Origin: Bacteroidota bacterium
Lineage (GTDB): Bacteria; Bacteroidota; Bacteroidia; M30B66
NCBI GenBank assembly: GCA_027490225.1
Contig: JAIXYK010000040.1
Span: forward strand, 1 to 64,000
Length of the DNA stretch: 64,000 nucleotides
Direction of reading: 5' to 3'
A model generated the notes under the pieces. The model was not told the origin of the DNA. It searched no databases and saw nothing but the letters and a program-made list of their open reading frames with translations. Each line of letters begins with the position of its first letter. Position 1 is the first letter of the stretch. Position numbers and translations under genes: made by a program. Shown piece by piece: positions 30,628 through 41,349 of the stretch.

Positions 30628-32037
30628 ATGGGACGTAAATCTTCAGCACCTCAAATCTATGAGGCATTAACAATTATCGACATTGCTTCAGAAGGAATGG
30701 GAATCGCTAAAAAAGAGGGAATGGTTGTTTTCGTTGAAGGCGCAGTAACAGGTGATGTAGTAGATGTTCAGATTACTAGAAAGAAAAGCGGATTTCGTCA
30801 GGGTCGAGTGCTTAATTTTTTAACCAAGAGTGATATTAGAATTGAACCAGCATGCTCGCATTTTGGTGTTTGTGGAGGTTGTAAATGGCAGAATTTACCT
30901 TATGATTTTCAAGTAGCGCATAAGTTTAAACAAGTTTCTGATGCTTTGAAAAGAATTGCTAAAGTGGAACTTCCTGAAATACAACCAATTTTAGCAGCGC
31001 CTGATTTTTTTCATTACAGGAATAAAATGGAATATACCTTTTCGGCAAGTAGGTGGCTAACCAATGAGGAAATAGCTCAAAATGAACAAATTGACCAAAG
31101 AAATGCTTTGGGTTTTCATGTTCCAGGAAGATTCGATAAAGTTTTGGCGATAGATAAATGTTACCTTCAAGCAGAACCAGGCAATGCCATACGGGATTTT
31201 GTGCGCGATTATGCCATTCAACATGAATTATCTTTTTTCCATTTAATAGAACAAACCGGATTGCTAAGAAATCTCATTCTTCGTAACAACCAGAAAGGTG
31301 AATGGATGCTGATATTGAGTGTTACTGAAGAAAATGATGCATTATTTTCTTTGCTAAATGCAATTTCAGAAAGGTTTCCAGAGATTACGTCTTTGCAATT
31401 TGCCATCAATAATAAGCGCAACGATACTCTGCAAGATATTCCTGTGCAACTTTTCAAAGGAAACGCAACATTAATGGAGGAAATGGAAGACCTCACTTTT
31501 AGCATTCGTCCAAAATCATTTTATCAAACTAACCCAAAACAGGCATATCGGCTTTATTGTGTTGCCAGAGAAATGGCAAATATTCAAAAAACAGATATTG
31601 TGTATGATTTATACACAGGAACCGGAACCATTGCCTTGTTTGTAGCCCGATTGGCAGCAAAAGTTATTGGTGTTGAATATGTCGAAGATGCTGTGGCAGA
31701 TGCCAGATTAAATGCCACGAATAATAACATAGACAATGCAACTTTCTTTGCAGCTGATATGAAAGATTTATTAAAACCAGAATTTTTCAATGAACATGGG
31801 CAACCCGACATTATCATTACAGACCCTCCAAGAGCTGGAATGCACGAAGATGTTGTGAAATGCTTATTAGAAAGCAATGCCCGTAAAATTGTTTATGTAA
31901 GTTGCAATGCAGCTACTCAAGCACGAGACATCGCACTTTTAGATGTAAAATATAAAGTAACAGCGGTGCAGCCGGTTGATATGTTTCCACAAACTACACA
32001 TGTTGAAAATGTGGTTTGTCTTGAATTAAAAGCTTAG
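30628..32037 (+). CDS. rlmD: 23S rRNA (uracil-C5)-methyltransferase, RlmD/RumA family
   Basis: TRAM-like N-terminus; CSHFGVCGGCKWQNLPYDFQ Fe-S motif; DLYTGTGTIALFVA; TDPPRAGMHEDVV; VYVSCNAATQARDI. Start placed at 30628 because the ORF extension to 30454 overlaps rocD antisense. Confidence 0.9.
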   Translation: MGRKSSAPQIYEALTIIDIASEGMGIAKKEGMVVFVEGAVTGDVVDVQITRKKSGFRQGRVLNFLTKSDIRIEPACSHFGVCGGCKWQNLPYDFQVAHKFKQVSDALKRIAKVELPEIQPILAAPDFFHYRNKMEYTFSASRWLTNEEIAQNEQIDQRNALGFHVPGRFDKVLAIDKCYLQAEPGNAIRDFVRDYAIQHELSFFHLIEQTGLLRNLILRNNQKGEWMLILSVTEENDALFSLLNAISERFPEITSLQFAINNKRNDTLQDIPVQLFKGNATLMEEMEDLTFSIRPKSFYQTNPKQAYRLYCVAREMANIQKTDIVYDLYTGTGTIALFVARLAAKVIGVEYVEDAVADARLNATNNNIDNATFFAADMKDLLKPEFFNEHGQPDIIITDPPRAGMHEDVVKCLLESNARKIVYVSCNAATQARDIALLDVKYKVTAVQPVDMFPQTTHVENVVCLELKA

Positions 32038-33074
32038 GTAGCAGCTTCGTTGCTGAAAAATAGTTTGTAATAATTCATGCCTTTTTCCTCATCAAAACCT
32101 TTCTCAATTAATTGGCGGTTTCCATGTACGTAAACATGAAAGTTCTTATCTAATTTGAGAATGCTTTTGAACATTCCAGCATGTTTTTTTACAGCGGTTT
32201 GATTAATGTCAAAAGCTTCAGTAACACTGTGGTCACCATCTTCAGTATTATATGAATCAGTGAATTTTCTAAATGCAGAAACAACTTCTGGTTGTTTTAA
32301 AACTTCATCAGCAAAATTGTCGAATTCAAACGCATCCTTTTCTTTGAAAAATTTTGATGTTCTATTGAGCAAAGCAATTTGTTCAGAAGCATTTACTTGA
32401 AAATCTTCGGGAAGTTGTTCTTTCACAAATTCGCGCGTCATGTTCATATATTGTGCAGTGTGGTGATAACTATCTTCTACCGCTTCCAGTTCTAAAAAAG
32501 CATCTACCCAATATTGTGCTTCCGCATTATTTCCGTTAGTCTTATCTACGACAAGCACTCTGTAACCATCACCTGGTTCGGCACTTAAAATTAAACAAGC
32601 TTTGTCTATTCTATCTAATCGGTAAGCTTCTGAAAATTCAACTGTACTTTGGTTTCCTGCCCATTCTACTTGTAAGAATTTGTCTTCTGACTCTGCTTTT
32701 AATAGCACTATCGCATCAAAAAACTCGCTGTTTACATTTACTTTTTCAATATGTGCTACAAACAAATCTCCCGATAAAATTTTTGGGTGTGATGAAACAT
32801 CATATAAATGACTTGCTATTTGTTCGCTTGCTTTATTAAACTCACCTGCATTTTTAAAAATCATGTTTATACCATCATACACCAGGTTTCCTGGAGCAAA
32901 GTGATAATAAGCTTCAGGTTTAAATGATTTTAAAAGATAATCTACCAGGATCTCATGGTTGTTATCGTTAATTTCTAGTTGTGTTTCAGAAATGGTAAGA
33001 GGTTCATTTAGTGAAGGATTTCCAACAAAGTGAACAATCATCTCTTTTATAAGTGCCGTTGAATATGTAATCAT
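32034..33074 (-). CDS. Nucleoid-associated protein (NdpA/YejK family)
   Basis: Whole-length resemblance: MITYSTALIKEMIVHFVGNPSLNEPLTISE..., YYHFAPGNLVYDGINMIFKN..., SGDLFVAHIEKV. Confidence 0.8.
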   Translation of the reverse strand: MITYSTALIKEMIVHFVGNPSLNEPLTISETQLEINDNNHEILVDYLLKSFKPEAYYHFAPGNLVYDGINMIFKNAGEFNKASEQIASHLYDVSSHPKILSGDLFVAHIEKVNVNSEFFDAIVLLKAESEDKFLQVEWAGNQSTVEFSEAYRLDRIDKACLILSAEPGDGYRVLVVDKTNGNNAEAQYWVDAFLELEAVEDSYHHTAQYMNMTREFVKEQLPEDFQVNASEQIALLNRTSKFFKEKDAFEFDNFADEVLKQPEVVSAFRKFTDSYNTEDGDHSVTEAFDINQTAVKKHAGMFKSILKLDKNFHVYVHGNRQLIEKGFDEEKGMNYYKLFFSNEAAT

Positions 33075-33122
33075 GGGGTAAAAGTATGCAAAATAGGCAA
33101 GAAAATGAATGCAAATAAACGC

Positions 33123-33611
33123 CTATTTCCTTTTCCAAATCATTATAAAATCATTCATTTGGTAACCTTCTCCAATATCAAAGTCTTCTACTTTCTCTAT
33201 TACGAAGCCGATTTTAAAATAGAAATTAATAGCGCTGTAATTCTGTCTGTTAACTTGAAGTTTGAAAGTATTTATTTTATCAAAATATTTCACCAATGCA
33301 TTAAAAGTTTGCTCTCCTAAACCACTTCTATGTTTATTGCTGAGAATATAAAATTTATTGATGAAAGCCTCTGTATTGTTATGAATTTCAATAGAAGTAT
33401 ATCCAATATTTTCTTTTTGACTTTGAATTAGAAAGTAAATTTCTTTGCCTTCTGAAATTTGATGTTGCAACGTTTCTTTTGAATATATCCTTTTCAGCAT
33501 GTATTCAACTTGAACATTTCCAATAATCGGCGGATAATGAACAGTCCATATTTTATGCGCTAATTGATGAATTTCATCGACATCAAAAACACTGGCAGGA
33601 ACTAAATTCAT
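33123..33611 (-). CDS. GNAT family N-acetyltransferase
   Basis: YTSIEIHNNTEAFINKFYILSNKHRSGLGEQTFNALVKYF...LQVNRQNYSAINFYFKIGFVIEK. Confidence 0.85.
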   Translation of the reverse strand: MNLVPASVFDVDEIHQLAHKIWTVHYPPIIGNVQVEYMLKRIYSKETLQHQISEGKEIYFLIQSQKENIGYTSIEIHNNTEAFINKFYILSNKHRSGLGEQTFNALVKYFDKINTFKLQVNRQNYSAINFYFKIGFVIEKVEDFDIGEGYQMNDFIMIWKRK

Positions 33612-33620
33612 TCTTTAAAA

Positions 33621-36600
33621 TTAGTTTTTCAAAGACATAACAGTGCCGTAAAACTCTTTTCCTTCTCCATTTGGAAATGGCCTTACTTTTAAATGCCAAA
33701 CATACATGTCTTGTTGAACCACTTTGCCATTTACAATTCCATCCCAAGCCTCTTCATTTTTTCTTGATTCAAACAACAATTCTCCCCATCTATTAAAAAC
33801 AGTAAATTCATAAGTTTTAGGGTCATGCCCGGAAACGATAGGTCTGAAACCGTCATTTACTCCATCACTATTAGGTGTAAATGCCTTAGGTATGAAAACT
33901 AGAAATTCACCTTTGATATAAATTTCCTCACAAAGTGTATCTCTGCAACCATTTTCGCTAATTGCGGTAAGGCAAACCTCATAACTTGTATCTGCAACAC
34001 TAGGGAATCTATAGCTAATGTCTTCATTTGTAGAATTATAAATACCATCTACATTCCAAGAGTATAAAACGGCCAATTCGCTTGAATTAGTAAAATCAAT
34101 TTGAGGATTTACGAATGTCGCATCTTTGGGAGTGTAATAGAAATTTGCAATAGGGTCAGGGTGAATTACAATAAAACTATCTCTTGTTAATGAAGCAGTA
34201 CAACCAATTGCAGCCGAAGATGTTAGCGTTACTGAGTATGCTCCAACATCTTCTAACTCGTAGTAAAATGTAGAACACGATGTAGAAACAGTATCATTAT
34301 TAATTAACCAAACACAATTATTTCCGGTAGGAATTGATTGATTAACAAGAGAAAAGGCCAATGGGGAGCAACCTGATGAATCTGTGACAGCAAAATCAAT
34401 AAATGGGGGAGTGGTAACCTCAATATTAAAAGTACTTACATTTCCACAAGTACCTATTATAGCATAAGAAATGTTATGTAATCCAGCCCCTGCCACTTGT
34501 GGGTCGAATAATCCATCGGTAGAATTTGTTATTCCATTTCCACTCCAAACACCGCCAACAGTTGCAGCAGTTAATTGTTGAGGTACAGCATCAATACAAA
34601 AAGGTCCTGCAGGGCTAATTGTTGTATTAGCAGTAGGTTGAACAATAATTTGTTGTGTTTCTACATCACCGCAAACACCGGCAATTGTATAAGTAATTGA
34701 ATTATTCCCATTATTTGCTGCAGCAGGACTAAATATTCCATTCGCGGCATCAATAATTCCTGAACCAGACCAAACTCCTCCAGCTTGATTTGACACTAAA
34801 TCGAAATCGCTTGAACTATCGCAAAACGGACCTGCAACAGCAAATGATGCATCTGCAGTTTGTAAAACCACAATATTTGTTGTTTGCGAATCTCCGCATG
34901 AACCAGCAATTGTGTATGTAATTGTGTGCGTACCAACTCCAGCGGTTATTGGTGAGAAAGTTCCAGTATTAAAATTCGTAATTCCATTTCCACTCCATGT
35001 CCCGCCAGGGCTTGCAGCAGTTAATTGAAAAGGCGCATTAGCAGTGCATTGTGTTCCTACGGGGTTAATAAATGCTGAAAGTTGAGGGTTAACAGTAATA
35101 GTAGTATTTTCAGTAACAGTGCAATTTGTAGTTACAGAATAAGAAATATTGATGTTTCCGTTTCCTGAAAGTCCCGGATTAAATAAACCTGTAGCGCTTA
35201 CTCCAAATCCTGTCCAAGTTCCTCCTGCTGGTGTAGCAACCAATTGCACAGAAGGGTCGCTAAAACAAAATGGACCAGCAGCTGTAATTGTAATATCAGC
35301 TCCTCCAACAAAAGGGCCACCTGAAATTGTATGCGGACAGCCATTCGCATCGGTTACATCAAATGAATAATTATCTCCATTTTGGAGGTTGCTTATGGTT
35401 ACAGTTCCTCCATTATTTACTGAAGTAAAATTAATACTTGCAGTGGCAGGTTGTAAATTTGAAATAGAAAATGCAGTTCCATAAATTTGAGGTGCTCCTC
35501 CATTTAAAGTTACTGAAACTGTGCCTGCTGAGCAATTTTCGACAACATTAGATGTTATTTCTGGAAGATATGTAACAGAAAAAACTTCACCTAAATCATA
35601 ACAATTAGGGTCTCCAGAACCAGCTATAGTTGAACTGTATGTATTTGTTGTAACATCATACATCGTAATGGGGACATAATAAACGGTGTTATTGACAAAT
35701 GTTCCAGCTGGAAATGAGTTAATAAACGAAAGATCATTTACATCACTCAAATTTTGAGATTCTTCAACTACACCTAATATACAGCCATCTTGCACAATGT
35801 CGTCAGGCGGGCCAATTGTGGGTAAGCAGCTAAAAGCTAAATACCAAATATCTGGATTGTATGCAACTGTTGAAAAAGCATTAATTTCTGGATACGTAAA
35901 GTCATTATTAGAATTAATATTGACTTGATCTCCAAAACATAGAATGTAATTGTTTTGTGAATCGCCGGTAATATTTGCTGCAAATGTTCCTGCATTTGCG
36001 TTGCATTCGCAAGGTGGAGGAGCAACGTATGTTATATTTGAAGTGCAAGTTAAGTCGGCACTGAAATATGCAGTAACATTACAGTTGCTATTGCTAGGAT
36101 TTAAACCATTTATAGCATAATTGATGGGCGATGTAAACGGAGCGTTGAAGGTTACCTGATTTCCTTCACAAGTTTGCACAATCAGCTGACCTGTTGAAGG
36201 TGCTGAAATAAATTCAACTATACCATTGATATTGTATGTGTTGTTTGCAGGATCACATGAATTTTGAACCAATGTAAAATTTGAGATGAGACATTGGCAA
36301 ACAGGTTCCGTAAAGGAAAGGCTTGTGATGGTGCATGCTGGATTTGCTGAAAACGAAGCTGTTAAAGTAACGTTTGTAGTTCCGTCTGCCGGAATGTTGC
36401 TAATGGTAAAATTTTGATTAGTACCAAATGGAGCATTAAAAACGGTTTGTTGCCCTCCTGAAGTCGTAAATGTTAATTGTCCTGTAGTTGGAGGATTTGA
36501 AAAAGTAACATTTCCTGTTATAGTATATGTGCCTGTTGCTGTTTCACAAGCACCGACATTAACATTAATCGAGTTTAGGTTGCAAGGGGCAGGCAAGCAG

Positions 36601-37382
36601 GGCGCAGGAGCGAAATAAACCACTTGGTCATTACATTCTGGATTTGAAGAAAAAACAGCAGAAACAGTACAAGCACCTCCATCAGCAGTTAAACCAGGAA
36701 AAGAGTAATTAATGTTATTCGAAAAAGGTGCATTAAATGTTTGACTGCCACCGCAATCGCTTGAAATTGTAAGAGAACCAGCAGTTGGTGGATTACTGAT
36801 ACTCAATGTACCATTAACTGTATAAGTATTTGTGGCTGGTTGACATGCACCTGCATTGGCAGTAAAGCCCGTAATACCACAAATTACACCGCAGTTTGTT
36901 GAGCCAGTGCCAGCAGTTTGAGCAAATGAAATTGTGCCAGGGCTTCCATCGTAATTTGTAAGAAGAAACATATAGTATTCTCCGGTTTGAGCAAATGGTA
37001 TATAAGCAGTTTCTTCTGCAGCAGGATCAAAACTGCAACCAATCACATTCGAAAATGATAAATTGTTACAACCTTGGCTCGGCGAGCTGAAAGGTCCCCA
37101 AACAATATAGTCAACATCTATTGGAGTTCCAAAATCATCAAATTGTTCAATATATATTTCAATGTCTCCTGCATCTTCAATTTGTAAAAAATACCAAGAA
37201 GGATTTGGTTGATCTATAAGGCAATCGTACTCAGGACCTAATTCAGCAACAGTATTTGTTGAGTTGGGGAAAGTATAAATAAAGTCTGTGCAGAATGGGT
37301 CAGCACTTGCACAGTCGCTACCTTGTGAGAATACTTCCAAAGTGCTACAAAACAAAGCTATAAAAAGGAAAAAGTGTTTCAT
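33621..37382 (-). CDS. Secreted multi-module protein with gliding motility-associated (T9SS type B) C-terminal domain
   Basis: C-terminal VFIPKAFTPNSDGVNDGFRPIVSGHDPKTYEFTVFNRWGELLFES...WDGIVNGKVVQQDMYVWHLKVRP; internal repeated modules. Confidence 0.92.
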   Translation of the reverse strand: MKHFFLFIALFCSTLEVFSQGSDCASADPFCTDFIYTFPNSTNTVAELGPEYDCLIDQPNPSWYFLQIEDAGDIEIYIEQFDDFGTPIDVDYIVWGPFSSPSQGCNNLSFSNVIGCSFDPAAEETAYIPFAQTGEYYMFLLTNYDGSPGTISFAQTAGTGSTNCGVICGITGFTANAGACQPATNTYTVNGTLSISNPPTAGSLTISSDCGGSQTFNAPFSNNINYSFPGLTADGGACTVSAVFSSNPECNDQVVYFAPAPCLPAPCNLNSINVNVGACETATGTYTITGNVTFSNPPTTGQLTFTTSGGQQTVFNAPFGTNQNFTISNIPADGTTNVTLTASFSANPACTITSLSFTEPVCQCLISNFTLVQNSCDPANNTYNINGIVEFISAPSTGQLIVQTCEGNQVTFNAPFTSPINYAINGLNPSNSNCNVTAYFSADLTCTSNITYVAPPPCECNANAGTFAANITGDSQNNYILCFGDQVNINSNNDFTYPEINAFSTVAYNPDIWYLAFSCLPTIGPPDDIVQDGCILGVVEESQNLSDVNDLSFINSFPAGTFVNNTVYYVPITMYDVTTNTYSSTIAGSGDPNCYDLGEVFSVTYLPEITSNVVENCSAGTVSVTLNGGAPQIYGTAFSISNLQPATASINFTSVNNGGTVTISNLQNGDNYSFDVTDANGCPHTISGGPFVGGADITITAAGPFCFSDPSVQLVATPAGGTWTGFGVSATGLFNPGLSGNGNINISYSVTTNCTVTENTTITVNPQLSAFINPVGTQCTANAPFQLTAASPGGTWSGNGITNFNTGTFSPITAGVGTHTITYTIAGSCGDSQTTNIVVLQTADASFAVAGPFCDSSSDFDLVSNQAGGVWSGSGIIDAANGIFSPAAANNGNNSITYTIAGVCGDVETQQIIVQPTANTTISPAGPFCIDAVPQQLTAATVGGVWSGNGITNSTDGLFDPQVAGAGLHNISYAIIGTCGNVSTFNIEVTTPPFIDFAVTDSSGCSPLAFSLVNQSIPTGNNCVWLINNDTVSTSCSTFYYELEDVGAYSVTLTSSAAIGCTASLTRDSFIVIHPDPIANFYYTPKDATFVNPQIDFTNSSELAVLYSWNVDGIYNSTNEDISYRFPSVADTSYEVCLTAISENGCRDTLCEEIYIKGEFLVFIPKAFTPNSDGVNDGFRPIVSGHDPKTYEFTVFNRWGELLFESRKNEEAWDGIVNGKVVQQDMYVWHLKVRPFPNGEGKEFYGTVMSLKN

Positions 37383-37385
37383 GCC

Positions 37386-37712
37386 TTATTTTTTTGATTG
37401 TTGAAGCTTTAATTTTTCAGCGGTATAAAATGCTTTTCTTTGATCCATTCTTTTAAACCAACCGGAATTTTCAGCTTTGACTTTTTGTAAAGAATCTTTT
37501 ACAATGATGTTCCACTTATTATCAATAGCTTTCAACATATAGTCGCAGTGTTCAATAGTTAGAGGCGGAGTTTGTCTCTTAGCATCAATTTGTACAGCTT
37601 TTGTATGCTTAGATTTTTTTTCCTCTTTAGATAATACAGTAGGAATAGTAACTTGTTGCGAAAAGCCAAATTTTGCTGCTATTGCAAATAGAATAAATAA
37701 TAATGATTTCAT
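37386..37712 (-). CDS. Small secreted hypothetical protein
   Basis: Signal peptide-like MKSLLFILFAIAAKFGFSQQ; start chosen at internal Met. Confidence 0.6.
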   Translation of the reverse strand: MKSLLFILFAIAAKFGFSQQVTIPTVLSKEEKKSKHTKAVQIDAKRQTPPLTIEHCDYMLKAIDNKWNIIVKDSLQKVKAENSGWFKRMDQRKAFYTAEKLKLQQSKK

Positions 37713-37809
37713 TTTTTTGTGATGGATTTTGAACAATTCAAAAATATAATTTCCTTTTAGAATATCATACAATAAATTTCATACTACCCAAAAGGGTAAA
37801 TGTTAAAAA

Positions 37810-38463
37810 TTAGCCTGGAATTCTTGGCATTTGCTTATCGAGCATTGCAATTTGTTTCACCAATTCTTCTGTTTTTGGTTTTGCTGCTTTAGCTTTTCTA
37901 TAATGGTCTTTAGCAACCTTATAATTGTTTCGTTGCATTTCTATAGAGCATAGCTGCAAGTGCGCGGCAGCAAGGTTTTCCTTATCTGGTAAACCTACTT
38001 GTATGGCTTCTATTAGATGCTTTCTTGCTTCTTTAGTGTCGCCTTTTCTTAATTGTACCATACCAAGTTGCAACAAGTTACTTCCACGAACATCTCCAAC
38101 CAATGTGGAATTCGTTTTTAAGCTTTTTCGAATGTTGGCTTCTGCTTCGTCTAAATTATCAGTTGCTAAAGCTAAATTACTTTGCAACATATAATAACCC
38201 ATTCTTATTGGTTTGAAAAGCAATTTTGGAAATTTAATGAGTTTCATGTATTTCATAGCTCCTTCAACATCGCCTTCAGTAACAGCTTCTTGTACCAATC
38301 GCATACTGCCCATCATGAAATACAATAACAAAGAAATAAATGCTGCTATGTAGCAAAGCCAGGCCAAAACGGTGTCAACTTCCATATGGAAGAAAATTCC
38401 AAGAGCAATTAAGCCAATTACAATTTGAATTCGGTATATAATGTAAATTCGTAAAAACTTCAT
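37810..38463 (-). CDS. TPR-containing membrane protein
   Basis: Two N-terminal TM segments then ALATDNLDEAEANIRKSLKTNSTL...LGMVQLRKGDTKEARKHLIEAI...RNNYKVAKDHYRKAKAAKP. Confidence 0.8.
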   Translation of the reverse strand: MKFLRIYIIYRIQIVIGLIALGIFFHMEVDTVLAWLCYIAAFISLLLYFMMGSMRLVQEAVTEGDVEGAMKYMKLIKFPKLLFKPIRMGYYMLQSNLALATDNLDEAEANIRKSLKTNSTLVGDVRGSNLLQLGMVQLRKGDTKEARKHLIEAIQVGLPDKENLAAAHLQLCSIEMQRNNYKVAKDHYRKAKAAKPKTEELVKQIAMLDKQMPRIPG

Positions 38464-38576
38464 GTAGTTTATTTAAAAAAGCCTGCAAAAGTAATAGATT
38501 TTATTGTTCTTTCTTCCATGAAAATAATGCAATTTAATGCTTCAAATTTCTACATTAGCCAGCTCAAAAGAATCGC

Positions 38577-39821
38577 ATGGCTTTAAGCAGAATTTGGTCT
38601 TTATTTATTCTTATTTCTATTACAATAGCTGGTTATCAATGTTTTGTATTGGGGAATGAAGAGATATTTAGCAAAATGGTAACGGGTGCCGATACAGGAA
38701 TTATCGACACTAGCACCACAGCTGTAAATATTTGTATTCGCTTAATTGGAATCATGACCTTGTTTATGGGCTTGATGAGCATTGCTGAACGAGCCGGAGG
38801 AATAAGGTTGCTTTCACGTATTATTGGACCATTCTTTTCTCGTTTGTTTCCAGAATTGCCACCAAATCATCCTGTTATGGGCCACATGATGATGAATTTT
38901 TCAGCGAATTTATTAGGACTCGATAATGCAGCAACTCCATTTGGCATCAAAGCAATGGAAAGTTTACAAGAAATAAATCCAAATAAGGAAAGAGCAAGCA
39001 ATCCGCAAATTATGTTTCTGTGTTTACATGCTTCGGGTTTAACCTTAATTCCCGTTTCTATTATTGCTGCCCGGGCATCATTGCATGCAACTAGTCCTAC
39101 TGATATTTTTATTCCTTGTTTAATCGCAACTTTTGCCGCTACGGTTGCTGCATTAAGCATTGTTTCTATTAAACAAAAAATCAATTTATTTCAACCCGTA
39201 ATTTTAGGCTGGATTGCAGGGATTTCGGCCTTAATAGCTGGAATTGTATTGTATATGATACGTTTGCCACACACAGAAGTGCAATCATTTTCAAGTGTGT
39301 TAAGTAATGGTATTATCTTATTTATTTTTCTGGCAATTATTGGTGGTGGCTTTTACAAGAAAATAGATGTTTTCGATGCATTTGTTGCAGGTGCAAAGGG
39401 TGGTTTTGAAACGGCCGTTAAGATTATTCCATACTTAGTGGGCATGCTCGTAGCGATTAGTATGCTAAGAACTAGCGGCACTTTCGAAGTAATTATTGCG
39501 GGTTTTAAATCTGTATTTGAGGCTTTTGGCGCTGATACCAGATTTGTAGATGGAATTCCTACTGCATTGATTAAACCATTGAGCGGAAGCGGAGCCCGCG
39601 GAATGATGATAGATACCATGCGCACATTTGGACCTGATTCTTTTGCAGGAAGATTGGCTTGTGTTTTACAAGGTTCATCCGATACTACTTTTTATGTTGT
39701 TGCAGTTTATTTTGGTGCCGTTGGAATTAAAAATACTAGATACACCATAGGTTCCATGTTATTGGCCGACCTAGTTGGAATTATAACTTCTGTGCTGCTA
39801 GCATATTTATTTTTCGGTTAA
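38577..39821 (+). CDS. Nucleoside recognition domain protein, SpmA-SpmB type fusion
   Basis: N-terminal half MMNFSANLLGLDNAATPFGIKAME and C-terminal half GAKGGFETAVKIIPYLVGMLVAISMLRTSG...LIKPLSGSGARGMM...QGSSDTTFYVVAVYFG, resembling SpmA and SpmB. Confidence 0.87.
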   Translation: MALSRIWSLFILISITIAGYQCFVLGNEEIFSKMVTGADTGIIDTSTTAVNICIRLIGIMTLFMGLMSIAERAGGIRLLSRIIGPFFSRLFPELPPNHPVMGHMMMNFSANLLGLDNAATPFGIKAMESLQEINPNKERASNPQIMFLCLHASGLTLIPVSIIAARASLHATSPTDIFIPCLIATFAATVAALSIVSIKQKINLFQPVILGWIAGISALIAGIVLYMIRLPHTEVQSFSSVLSNGIILFIFLAIIGGGFYKKIDVFDAFVAGAKGGFETAVKIIPYLVGMLVAISMLRTSGTFEVIIAGFKSVFEAFGADTRFVDGIPTALIKPLSGSGARGMMIDTMRTFGPDSFAGRLACVLQGSSDTTFYVVAVYFGAVGIKNTRYTIGSMLLADLVGIITSVLLAYLFFG

Positions 39822-39875
39822 GAAAATCATCTCCATATTCTATTCGTTGTTTATGCAAAACAAAACCATTATTAA

Positions 39876-40406
39876 ATGAAAATGTTATTGATTACAGCAT
39901 TGGCTAGTGTTTCTTTTTCACTGGCATGCTCACAAAACAAAACTTCAGAAATAACTAATAAATCAACCCCAAAAATGGACAAGAATCCTTATTACTCTAG
40001 AACTGACACTGCGCATTTGAATGTTTCTAATGCAGATTGGAAAAAAGTATTGCCAAATGATGTGTATGAAATTTCGAGAGAAGCACAAACCGAATATGCA
40101 TTTACAGGTAAATACTGGAATTTTGAAGGTTTAGGAACTTATTATTGTGCCGCTTGTGGTAATTCGCTTTTTAAATCGGATGCGAAATTTGCAAGTAGCT
40201 GCGGTTGGCCAAGTTTTTACGAAACCATCAGAAAAAACAGTGTGAGATATATTGATGATAATTCGCACGGAATGGTTAGAACTGAAGTGGTTTGTGGTAG
40301 ATGCGATGGGCATTTAGGACATATTTTTGACGATGGCCCTGCTCCAACTTACAAGCGTTTTTGCATGAATTCAGTGGTGTTGGATTTCGAACCAGACCAG
40401 AAATAA
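39876..40406 (+). CDS. msrB: Peptide-methionine (R)-S-oxide reductase with lipoprotein-like signal
   Basis: YYCAACGNSLFKSDAKFASSCGWPSFYE...VVCGRCDGHLGHIFDDGPAPTYKRFCMNSVVLDF; N-terminal ...SFSLACSQN. Confidence 0.95.
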   Translation: MKMLLITALASVSFSLACSQNKTSEITNKSTPKMDKNPYYSRTDTAHLNVSNADWKKVLPNDVYEISREAQTEYAFTGKYWNFEGLGTYYCAACGNSLFKSDAKFASSCGWPSFYETIRKNSVRYIDDNSHGMVRTEVVCGRCDGHLGHIFDDGPAPTYKRFCMNSVVLDFEPDQK

Positions 40407-40418
40407 AATTTAAATTAA

Positions 40419-41105
40419 ATGCCAGAAAAATCAACCATTGAAGCTTTAATTGAAGCTGAAAATAAAGCGAATGTATTATTTGATGAAGCTGCAAATAGAA
40501 ATATATTTCGTGCTTATCAATCTGAAAAACAAATAAATGAGGACCTTTATGCATTAGCCTTTGAGTTATTTGGAATTAAAAAATACTGGCACAAAAGAAT
40601 TGTAAGGGCCGGAACAAATACTTTACATCCTTACAAAGAAAATCCTCCAGATTTAATTGTTCAAGAAGACGATATTTTATTTGTCGATTTTGGTCCTGTG
40701 TTCGATAAATGGGAAGCTGATGTGGGGAAAACTTATGTAATTGGAAATGATTCCATTAAACTAAAATTACAAAATGACGTTTCCCAAGCTTGGCAAAAAA
40801 CCCAACAATTTTACAAGCAAAACCCCGAAATTACAGGAGCTGAATTGTATCAGTATGTATGTAATTTAGCAAAAGATTTCGGTTGGCAATTTGGAAACAT
40901 TCATTGCGGTCATTTAATTGGAGAATTTCCCCATGAAAGGATTGAAGGCGAATCAAAGATTAATTATTTACATCCCGATAATAATTTGTCTATGAATAAA
41001 AAAGGAATAAACGGAAACGAATTATTCTGGATTTTGGAAATTCATTTTGTTGATAATGATAAGCAATTTGGAGCTTTTCAGGAGTCTATTTTGTTGAAGA
41101 ATTAA
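40419..41105 (+). CDS. M24 family metallopeptidase-like protein
   Basis: DILFVDFGPVFDKWEADVGKTYVIGND...CGHLIGEFPHERI...FWILEIHF; pita-bread-like motifs. Confidence 0.78.
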   Translation: MPEKSTIEALIEAENKANVLFDEAANRNIFRAYQSEKQINEDLYALAFELFGIKKYWHKRIVRAGTNTLHPYKENPPDLIVQEDDILFVDFGPVFDKWEADVGKTYVIGNDSIKLKLQNDVSQAWQKTQQFYKQNPEITGAELYQYVCNLAKDFGWQFGNIHCGHLIGEFPHERIEGESKINYLHPDNNLSMNKKGINGNELFWILEIHFVDNDKQFGAFQESILLKN

Positions 41106-41349
41106 TTTGATAAATCAATATTAATTTTTGTGAATGAAATAGATTAAGTTTTATAAATTGATTTGCTAATTGTTTTCTGAATTAATAAAAATTTCAGATT
41201 CGTTTTTTTGCAGCATTATATTAACTAATTGTTAAATTTTTGCAATTTTGTTCGGTTATTAAATTTTAATGAACATATAATCAAATAGTTATGTGTTGTT
41301 ATGATTGAATTCAACTTTTTAATAGTAAAACCGAATTAAATTTTACAGT

